Shown one piece after another: positions 55,450 through 64,000 of a DNA stretch of 64,000 nt. Made by a program: the position numbers and the translations under genes. Within the stretch, counting starts at the first letter, position 1, and the number at the start of each line of letters is the position of its first letter. The DNA comes from Phoronis australis (lineage: Eukaryota; Phoronida; Phoronidae), in the NCBI GenBank assembly GCA_002633005.1, contig NMRA01000007.1, positions 1,605,697 to 1,669,696 on the forward strand, read 5' to 3'. Under the pieces are notes generated by a model, which did no database searches, was not told the DNA's origin, and was given only the letters and a program-made list of their open reading frames with translations.

Positions 55450-55790
55450 TGGTGAAGCTCCTCGTTCAGTTCCCAAAATCGGAAACTCGTCACTTATAAC
55501 ACTGTGCGTGGCAGTGATGTCATATCCCCTAGCGTGCGCAGTGTAAAAATGGCCTGTTACCAATTTTGGGAACTGAACGAGGGACTGCTCGAAGAAAAGG
55601 TTGGATAACGAGAGAATTCTTCGAGTTGGAAGGAATTTAATACATCGACAGCCTCCTAAGGTGTCCCTCTATGCACAAGAGGTGTGAGGCATAATTTGCT
55701 GAAAAGCTTCCAGCGTATGCAGCTCATATAGGAGCTACACCATCTGTAGTCAACTAGAGATGGTGGTCGCTGTCTAGTCCATAGCATTCT
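55450..55790 (+). repeat. Dispersed repeat family D, copy 2
   Basis: Collinear with 35.44-35.75 kb. Here CTCCTCGTTCAGTTCCCAAA (55,459) is the reverse complement of TTTTGGGAACTGAACGAGG (55,565), so the left part folds on itself, which the 35 kb copy does not show. Confidence 0.8.
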
Positions 55791-55799
55791 CTACAGTTT

Positions 55800-56623
55800 T
55801 TTGTCCAGCACCAGGCATGCTGATACACTGGTCCAATTACCTACCTTGCTTATAATAACTCTGAAGTCATTTCTAATTATGTATTTTTAGATGCATTAAT
55901 TGCTCTAATCCACATCAATGTGTCTTACAAATTTCAGTATCCAAAAAAGACCTTGTCTTGAATAGGATCATTCCAGGTTACACAGCGACAGAACTCTCCT
56001 TTTGTGTTTTAGGTAAGAAACCACGTGCTTTGTTTTGGAATGTCAGACACATTTTCAAAGGTGATGTCGGAAACCCCGAGGTGTATATCTGCGGAAATAT
56101 TTCCAATTTTAACTGTTCAAAAGTCCCGGAATTGAAAAGAGTATCATCAAGAAAGCGGATTCTGTTCAGTTGAAATTTAATCCAAAAAATTTGTTTTATC
56201 CACTAGCTCCACATTTTCTTGTCTTGTTTGATGTTGGGGGGAAAGCAAAAAACTTAACGTCACACATCCACGGGTATTTTTGAAGTTTATATAACTTTCT
56301 CTTGTCGGGAATTGTAGCCCACAACACAGCAGTTACTTCCTTGGCATTGGAAGGACGAAAGGAGAAGTGCGACAGAGAAAAAAAATTAAAGACTACAACA
56401 ACAACAAAGAGCATGTAGAACTCCAATGGGGTGAAAACCATGAGGCTACAAATTAAAGTGCTTGACGAATATTATGGCTAAATAAAACGAGATTCGAGTG
56501 TCGCTGAGTAATCCGTGATGGCCCCATCGATGATTGTTTTGTTGAAGTCCTGTTCTCCTGATCAATTGCTTCACGGGGTGAGAAGAAATGCTATTTTTGT
56601 AGATTTAAGGACTTCATTTGACA
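55800..56623. other. 5' flank of the ASB3-like gene
   Basis: No clear TATA element or recognised repeat. The 55,958-56,173 open frame has no support. Confidence 0.4.
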
Positions 56624-56710
56624 ATGGGAGATTCTAGCTCAGAAAGTAGTTCAGAGAGCTTCAACAGCACATTTAGCCCAGAGAATTCCAACCCAACAGA
56701 TGGCTCCTGG
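56624..56710 (+). CDS. ASB3: ASB3-like exon 1
   Basis: ATG to donor TCCTGG|GTAAGT, 29 codons, phase 0. Very Ser-rich (GDSSSESSSESFNSTFSPEN). Chosen because it is the only nearby ATG frame that ends in a consensus donor and joins exon 2. Confidence 0.75.
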
Positions 56711-59700
56711 GTAAGTCACTAGATTAAGGTGCACCAAGAACTATTATTAAGTTTCCTGAACATCCCATATATGAGAAGATTTTGGAAGAGTGGGAGACAT
56801 ATATCTACAGCAGTGTTGTGTGCGAATTTGTTTGTCATTGAGAATGACGACATTTTGGGAATAGAAATTCAAAGAGGATTTTAAAACCTCTCCATGCAGT
56901 TTTCACATTGTGGCTTTGTAAGGTGTTGCTTTCAAGTTAATCAACATAACCAAATTACCAATCAGTAAAATTTTAATAGCTTTTCATTTCTACATATGAG
57001 AGTAGCACCCTCAGTCAGTTTCATGCAGGCTGATATCATAACTGTAGAACTCTGAATCTCATTTCATGCCACTTTGCAAAAATGTTTGATATTGAGAATT
57101 TTCGGTTTTCAATCAATATCATAAACAATACCTTTAAAGTGATACATTACAGTTGTGATGTCATATGGCACTATTCTACTTCATAGATATCACGACTCAT
57201 TTTTAGAATATTGTAATTTAAGAATGTGATTAAGATAAACTTCATTATCAGAAATGTTTCTCAGAACTGGTAGCAAATCTGATTGAGTGAGACTGAGAAG
57301 TTAGATCTGGGGTGAAAAGTTCACTTACCTTTAAGCACATGTGACCTCTGGGTCTTCCAGGTGGCACAAACTGAGGCGGAGATTAAGCCTGTCTTCTTTA
57401 TATCAGACCTCTGACATTTGTGTTCACACGAATCTGATGTGTTTGATTAGTAGTAAAATCTCACCTATATAGGACGCAGCATGCAAAAGGCCAAATAAAT
57501 GTTTTATCATTTTTAAAGTTATGAACCATACCTTTCCTTAGACAATTCTTTGAGACATTGTAGGTATTCACAGCTATGTCAGTGGCCTCTGACGAATGAA
57601 AAAATATCAATTTTGGGCATTATTATTTCTGAAATTGGTGTCATGTTACCATACCAATTATTCAACTCATTGTGTGTTATTCAGGAGGAGGGTGATGACT
57701 CGGACGTCCTTGATGATGAATCCCTGTTGAATACCACCGATGACGGGCCATTTATCGCTGTATCCAAGGCCTGTCAACTGGGCAATGTGGAGGAATTGAA
57801 GACTCTGATTGGAGAAGGGAAGTCTGTAGCGGTCTCAGACAGCAGGGGTTGGTTTCCCGCTCACGAGGCTGCAGCAGCTGGGCACGCTGAATGTCTGAAG
57901 GTAGTTCTAGAGCAAGGTATGCTTGAAACCACAGTTGCCAACTGTGAACACGTAAGCCTGCTTATCTTGGGTTTGCATTCTATTTTTGTGCTTGGATTTT
58001 CACTAAATTTACTCTTTTATTTGTCAAGTCCAAGAGCATTTGCAAAGGATATTTCAGCAACAGTGTCTGAAAGCCAAATGAAGTGCTGAAAATTAGTCAA
58101 GTTAAAATCACATATCTTAAACTGACTGCAATAAATTATCTTTGGATCAAACTGTTGAAGTTATCGGTGAACTCCTCTCAGTCCATAGTGTATATTGTGT
58201 GAAATTCCTGTGAAAAGTTTGAAATTAAAATGGTTTCCTCACAAACCGAGAACCATAAGGGTTTGTGGTTTTAATATTGAAATATTCATCAGTCTTTTGA
58301 ATTCTGTAAAAAGGTAACATGACTGTTCTTTGCAGAGAATTTTGACGTATGCCAGGGTACATATGATGGTGAAACTGCCCTGCACATTGCGGCTAAACTC
58401 GGTCACACTGACTGTGTGCTGATGCTGTTAGCTCACAAGGCTGACCCTAACAAAGTGGACAATAATCTAGATACACCTCTCCACACTGGTGAGTAGGAAC
58501 ACTTCTGAATTGGTGTTATATTAGGGAATCTCCTATGTCTTACGGACCCCAATAATTTAAAGGGTCAGTCAAGTCAACCACACACCCTTTTACCTAGACT
58601 CACATTGTAAACCTGGTCTTGACTTGTTCCTTAATTGAATTAAAGACTATTCTTAGACTTGGGAAAACCAGTCGTTCATTGTTGCTTGAGATGAGCTTTG
58701 ATGGCCAGGTCATTTAATGTGGCAAGCATGGTCTCAAGCACTTGGTGAACTGTCAGTTCTTCCATAGTCCAGAAATGATTCCTCATATGATTAAGGAACA
58801 TGTTAAGACAAATTTTATTCCAGAAAGTGTTCCGAATCATGTTAGTATTTTGGCATCCATAGATGAGTTTGTAGCCACTTAAATACCGGGGATTTTCAAA
58901 AGAGCACCCTACTTCTATTTTGTGAATTTGCGTCCAGGGAGCCTCAGGTCGCTTTTTCGGAAAGAAGCAGCTGGACTCCTTCTGTAGCTTGTATCACAGA
59001 CCTCAACACTTACATTTATCCGTGGATTTTTAAGATGCTGTAAGAGGAACAAGTGATCGATTAGATTACAATACTTCCATCCTATGCTATCTCCACATTA
59101 GTTGAAATGTGTTTACTCTACTTTCAAGCTCTTAAGTCACGCAAGCTGGAGTGTGCCAAGGTATTGCTGGCTGCGGAAGGCATTAAGGTCGACCATATTA
59201 ACTTGAATGGCAGTACAGCTCTGTCATGTGCGGCTTCGTGTGGCAGTGCAGACATCATTCGAACACTACTAGACATGGGAAGTGACCTGACTGTGCTTGA
59301 GGACTTCTGGCTGACACCGGTCTTCATTGCTGCCCAGTTCGGCCATCTTGAGAGTTTGAGAGCGATGCTTGTGACAGCTGAAGAAAGAGGTGAATTTGAT
59401 GCATGGACTTTTGTATCCATGCTCAAACAGACCAATGCACTTCTGTGATAAAACTTGTTCAATTGCAGTGAGACAGTGTGGTATGCTTCTGGACACCCAA
59501 AATCTGCAGCATCTCAGAAACTAAGGTTAAACAAGATTGAAACCATTAAACACCACAAATGGGGCCTGTTAGTTCCACTCTCAGATGTTGTCTTATGATG
59601 GGAAATTAGAAGGGATAACCTGCCTTATTTCAGAAATTGACGTAACATTTCTGCTCCGATACAAGCCGTGTAATTGGGAAGCTCCAAAAATGGAATATGA

Positions 59701-62700
59701 AATAGTAGTAAAAATAAAATGTCAAGCATCGGTACTAAAATATAATATTAAAATATTCCCCACGTTTCAAGCGATGCACTCTTTGTATGTTAAAAACTGT
59801 ACAGTCTACTTTTACTATTTAATAATTTATTTTTGTCCGTTCTTAACTGCAAGGTATTCCAGCATCTATTTGATTTATCTATACATGATTTTCAGGTGGG
59901 CTTAAATGGGATTTTTGGCTTATATAAGGCAAAATCTTACCAATTTCAAACAAAGATGGTTGCCAATTAATTTAATTCAAAGTCTTCAGATCTAAAGTTG
60001 TTAGGAATTCTGACAATTTCTTAAAGCATTATTTTATGGTAACTGTGGTAAAGAACCTTAATAAAACAATTGCTTGGCACTACTTGCATCTTATAACAAA
60101 AATGAATTAAATAGAACTTCACTTGTCTGCCATATTGTGTAATGGAAAGATATGTCAACAGCCTGGCAAAGGATCTGCTTCTCGTAGCGTGAGCATAATC
60201 CTACATGGAACAAACACAGGCTGTATTCCGTAGCGAGTTGGTCATTGTTTTTGCTTAATTAAAGTGAAAGCACACACATCAAGATGCAGCTCCTTTGCTG
60301 GGCTGTTGACGTCACATTGTACTGTTGATAAAGGCCATGAGAACAGTATTTAGTAATATTTTTTCCGAGATGAGCAGGTATTTGTAGTCTTAGTAAGGGA
60401 AATATCAAAAATGGTTGACTCTTCCCCTTTAAATTGTTGGTAGGAGGCACAGCCTAGTCGGATCCATCCAAAACAGTCATATGTTGTCACATTATTAGGA
60501 ACACAGTTGCCAAATTTCACAAGATTCGGCAAATAGTTTATGATATAACCTGGGTATCCAAAAACAGTTGCCTCTGAGGGCAATAGTTGGACCCATCTGA
60601 AAATCAATATCAGTCACGCTGTTTACGGTAGGAGTACATCAGTCAATTTTCTTCGTGATCCTATGAGTGGCGTGGCATATAGAGAGGCTGATGACAGAAA
60701 ATAGACTCAAAAGTAATAAAAATGGTCACAAGGTGGTGCAGAATACATCTAATTTGTCCAAAAATGGGAAGACATTGCCATTTTATAGAATACTATTTAC
60801 CAAATTTTATGAACATCGCCAAGGGACTCCAAAAATGCGGAGGCAAACGTAAAATACTAGACTTGCCATCAGGGCATGTTAGTCAAATTCGTTCAAAAGT
60901 TATCGTCATCCATTGTCAGCTCTGTAAGAACACATGCCAATTTCCATGAAGATTCTTCTATGAGTTTTGGAGATACAGCAGATGTCTGACCAGAAGTGAC
61001 AGCAACATGCACAGTACACGTCAAAAGTATTCAGATAAATTAACCCAGAATTCCCTATCTGCCGGCTAGGCGGAAACTTAATTCATCATCAGATTAGTTT
61101 CCTCTCGTCAGCCAGAATGAAGGATAATTAACAGTAAAGTTACTATGGTGGATAAGCCGTTATGTAATTGTAATTTTCCCCCACATTAGTTATTGCCAGT
61201 CATTTTTGCTGCTAACCGAGTTGACTGTCATGCCTTGTACTGTAAGTGTATGTGCGCAAATAAAAAAGAAGTCTGGGCTGTGCACTGTTGTTCCCCCTTT
61301 CCCTGAGCATCGTGCTGAGTAAATTGGAAGTTTTTCTTTTGAAAAATTGCCCTAACATACTTAGTCTTGGCAGTCCTCTGATAACATTGTGATTATTTTC
61401 AGATCAACTGCTGTTTGTCGTCAACAGTGATACTGCAGATGGCGCTTCTCCCTTGTATATCGCCGCTCAGGAGGGACACCACGACTGTATCCGCCTTCTC
61501 TTGGACAATGGCGCTGATCCAACAAAGGCCTTGACCTTTGAGAAATATACTCCACTTGTGCCTGCTGTCTTGAAAGGACATCGAAAGTAATCTTTGTCAT
61601 GTACATTTTATTTCAATCTATTTGACTTCAACTGCATGACAAGAATCGTATGTTGACACCCAAGCCGGTCAAGATTGGGCAACTCAACCTACCTCAGGAA
61701 TTGCGGATTTGGATCAAAGACGGCATGCTGTTGTGGTTATTTAAATTGCCTCAATCTGCTGATGTTATTGTTCTTAGATAATCAGACCCACTACAAACAC
61801 ACTGGGGGAGCCCAGCCAGTATTCTGTGCCTCATTAATTCTGTGGGGTGTGGAACATAATGGGCCAATTACCAAACCAGCAGGGAGCGTTGGGTTTCGAG
61901 GTAGGCCAAGTGTCATCGTACCATTCTTGGCATGTGGGGATTGATGCAAATTGTCAGTTTGCCGTTGTGTTTGTTTTGCCGTGAGGTCATACGGTAATTT
62001 TGTCTTAAAGCTGCATTTCACCCGTTGGGTGAAAACGAAATTTGAATCTTGCCTTTAACCTTCATAATATTGCTTAATGTGATAGAATTCCACTTCTGTT
62101 ACCATCAGTGGCTCAAGAAAACCCTTCAGACTTAATAGGTGTTGGCGAATTCAAAATGGCACATGAACACATTGCCTGTGACTTGAGTTAGTAATGGAAT
62201 TAGAATCCACTCGTGCTAAGGAATATTACGAGATCGATTTTATGAGGTTAAAAAGCCTAATTCGATTTTTGTTATTTAGCCAGCTAAATGGCGAAATACA
62301 GCTTATGTCTTGAGTTTTAAGTTTGACCATTTGCTTGTTGTAATTAGTATTGTTAAACAATTACAATTCATGGAGGCAGTTTGGGATGTTTGCTACTGTT
62401 ACTAAGCAAGCAAGCAAAATTTAAAAAAATTAATTCCTAGCTGCCACTTTAAATGTATAAAAGATATTTAAGTTGCATTATTTGAGACATCTACCGTAGT
62501 CTTTTCCTTGTTTTTTTCCTGATCTTGGTCTCCAGGTTTAACTTATAGACCACACATTAGTCAATCATGCGGGGTTGGCCGCAGCATTTTCAGAACGGAG
62601 TCAGATCTTGGAAACTTTTTGTAGTAAAATTGTGACTTTAACGGAGCACTAAAATTCTGTCTTTACAGATGTGTGGAGATGTTGTGGATGTCTAGGGAGA

Positions 62701-63226
62701 CCTCTTTGTGGGAAAAACTCCAGCCCGATCTGTTGGTTTGGGCTATTGATAGCGAGGACACAGATATGGTGGAGTTCTTACTTAAGCTCGGCTGCAATCC
62801 AGACAGGCGGGTCACCATAGATAAGTTAGACTCGGAAACAGGACCTCATATTTTCTACACGTACCTGAAGCCATCTTTTGGAGGAAAACTGCAACTAGAC
62901 TATGACAAAGTTTCACCCGTCTGTATGACAATAGCAAGAAGAGATGAAGAAAATACCCTGCGGATTCTGAAATGCATGTCTTCGCTGGAGCCAGAATCTG
63001 CAACCGAGTGTCCGATTATATACTTTGCGTTGTTGCACCACATGAGAGGTCAGACGATATTAACGAAGTTACTGAGAACATATCAAGTGAACTTGGATTA
63101 CTGGTATCCAGAATGGTTGACTGGTAATTTATCTGTGATGCTGTGTTTATCCAGGCCGCATGCTTTAGTGGAGGTCTTGAAGTGCGGCGCAGAGGTGGAT
63201 TCCGTTTTTGGAACTGGGTATCAGAA
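56624..63226 (+). CDS. ASB3: ASB3-like ankyrin repeat and SOCS-box protein, 3' incomplete
   Basis: Exons 56624-56710, 57685-57916, 58336-58488, 59129-59389, 61403-61586 and 62669-63226 join in phase to 491 codons and two bases. ASB3 is a Cullin-5 substrate receptor: ankyrin repeats bind the target, the SOCS box binds Elongin B/C. A Ser/Glu/Asp-rich N-terminus (about 1-50) is followed by at least seven ankyrin repeats, including SVAVSDSRGWFPAHEAAAAG, GETALHIAAKLGHTDCVLML, LTPVFIAAQFGHLESL and ASPLYIAAQEGHHDCIRLLL, in the order of vertebrate ASB3. The final exon here has the divergent repeats (WAIDSEDTDMVEFLLKLGCN) that precede the SOCS box. The SOCS-box exon is not in the window; the gene runs off the right edge. 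Confidence 0.92.
57685..57916 (+). CDS. ASB3: ASB3-like exon 2
   Basis: Acceptor TGTGTTATTCAG, donor GCAAG|GTATGC. Acidic lead, then the first ankyrin repeats with DSRGWFPAHEAAAAGHAECL. The open frame runs on into the intron. Confidence 0.92.
58336..58488 (+). CDS. ASB3: ASB3-like exon 3
   Basis: Acceptor GTTCTTTGCAG, donor CACTG|GTGAGT. Encodes YDGETALHIAAKLGHTDCVL and ADPNKVDNNLDTPLHT. Confidence 0.92.
59129..59389 (+). CDS. ASB3: ASB3-like exon 4
   Basis: Acceptor CTCTACTTTCAAG, donor AAGAG|GTGAAT. Encodes two repeats, NLNGSTALSCAASCGSADII and TPVFIAAQFGHLESLRAML. Confidence 0.9.
59390..61402. other. ASB3-like intron 4, no recognised element
   Basis: About 2 kb of intron. Small open frames at 59.59-59.91, 60.26-60.61 and 60.67-60.95 kb have no splice or family support. 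Confidence 0.45.
61403..61586 (+). CDS. ASB3: ASB3-like exon 5
   Basis: Acceptor GATTATTTTCAG, donor CGAAA|GTAATC. Encodes DGASPLYIAAQEGHHDCIRL and the start of the next repeat, YTPLVPAVLKGHRK. Confidence 0.9.
61587..62668. other. ASB3-like intron 5, no recognised element
   Basis: Nothing recognised beyond ordinary AT-rich intron. Confidence 0.45.
62669..63226 (+). CDS. ASB3: ASB3-like exon 6
   Basis: Acceptor TTCTGTCTTTACAG, donor CAGAA|GTGAGC. 185 full codons of divergent ankyrin repeats. If the donor were ignored the frame would end at TGA 63,228-63,230 after one more codon and the protein would lack a SOCS box; the consensus donor argues for splicing onward. Confidence 0.88.
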
Positions 63227-63509
63227 GTGAGCCTTTTAAATGTATTTGTAGCTTTCACCGCATTATTGAAGTTACTTTTGCCCTATCATGTTACAGCTTG
63301 TGTTTTACTGTTGAGACTCGGTATTTGAAAAACAGCAAACATTTTCTATATAATTTTCGAGGCATGCTGATTGGTCGATAGAAACATTTAACTACAGTCA
63401 CTTTATTTGCTTGTATGGACAGAAGTACAATCAAAAAGTATGCAAGTTATAGTCACTTAAACATGTTGTATCTGTTCTGTGTAATGCCATTGACCATTTT
63501 TTTGCCTCT

Positions 63510-63690
63510 ACAACTCGGTAGTTAGTGCAGAAGACTCTACAGGCAGAGAGGCTGTAGGTTTGGTCCCTGTCTACTGCAGGCATGAATTTTTTCCTTGAAT
63601 GGGTTCTCCAGTCAACTATGCTGTAAAGTAGTACCAGCCGTGGCTGGAGAAGTAACTTGTAATGGCCTATTGTCATGGGGAGTTGGAAAG
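63510..63690 (+). mobile_element. tRNA-derived SINE (Lys-like head), degenerate
   Basis: CTCGGTAGTTAGTGCAGAAG, ACTCTACAGGCAGAGAGGCT and GTAGGTTTGGTCCCTG follow a tRNA layout, with GGTTTGGTCCC (63,558-63,568) as a B box two changes from consensus. A non-tRNA tail follows. Lies in an intron of the ASB3-like gene. Confidence 0.5.
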
Positions 63691-63878
63691 CCTCTTATTT
63701 GCTCGCACAACACAGTTGAAAGACAATACAGAAACTGTAGTTGGCAACTGGCCCAATGAGTCACATGCCTTTTGAAGAATTTACTTCACTTCTTTAGCAC
63801 CCAAATTGTTTGCACTTCGGTTATAGGGTAAAAAGAGAGTGATTTGCTGTTGTTTTGTCAAAAGACTCACATTGGCTC

Positions 63879-64000
63879 CAGGGGCAGATCCAGGATTTTG
63901 ACTTGGGGGGGGGGACAGTGCAGAGTATTAGCCAGGATTTTGCCTGTCAGACATTCTCACCCCCGTACTGCCAAATGGAATCTGGGAGAATTTCAGGGGG
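63879..64000 (+). mobile_element. hAT-like MITE, cut by the right edge
   Basis: CAGGGGCAGATCCAGG start, followed by ATTTTGACTTGGGGGG, TTAGCCAGGATTTTG and ACTGCCAAATGGAATCTGGG, closely matching the 52.05 kb copy. Confidence 0.75.

Noticed and set aside
1-64000. CRISPR array or bacterial defence island
   Set aside because: The tandem arrays lack spacers, and the genes are intron-containing animal genes.

Overview
The window is animal nuclear DNA, AT-rich, with intron-rich genes that use mostly canonical GT-AG splice sites. Gene content (an ASB3-like SOCS-box protein, the solute transporter subunit OST-alpha, cytosolic 5'-nucleotidase IA, an LRRC74-like protein) and the density of short palindromic transposon relics point to a bilaterian. 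An invertebrate, possibly a marine deuterostome, is my guess; the species cannot be read from this sequence. I see no bacterial operon, rRNA gene, intact tRNA gene or CRISPR array.

Layout. 1-0.74 kb: a 30-bp minisatellite grown inside a dispersed repeat. 1-8 kb: repeat-rich, with a decayed hAT transposase (2.3-2.9 kb), a diverged tandem duplication (4.3-5.3 kb) and a broken acidic, repeat-containing reading frame (6.7-7.9 kb). 8.47-20.73 kb (minus): a complete seven-exon SLC51A/OST-alpha-like gene, 363 aa, with one apparent GC-AG intron. 20.7-26.5 kb: intergenic, with several palindromic MITEs, a tRNA-derived SINE and a second copy of the repeat from the left edge. 26.52-29.86 kb (minus): five exons of NT5C1A; the start exon was not found. 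32.3-33.7 kb (minus): a single-exon ankyrin protein whose SOCS box continues in frame beyond a TAA. 34-43.3 kb: intergenic, with several inverted-repeat elements. 43.38-52.91 kb (plus): a complete eleven-exon LRRC74-like gene (594 aa, leucine-rich repeats plus two EF hands); a 19-bp minisatellite that mimics 3' splice sites lies just before its last exon. 53-56.6 kb: intergenic. 56.62-63.23 kb (plus): six exons of an ASB3-like gene that runs off the right edge.

The genes do not look like a functional cluster. Two independent ankyrin/SOCS-box genes lie 23 kb apart. OST-alpha acts at the plasma membrane, cN-I and LRRC74 in the cytosol, and ASB proteins as Cullin-5 substrate receptors. Exon boundaries were set by hand from splice consensus, reading phase and remembered family conservation. 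Each multi-exon model keeps an open frame across every junction. No transcript or database search was available.
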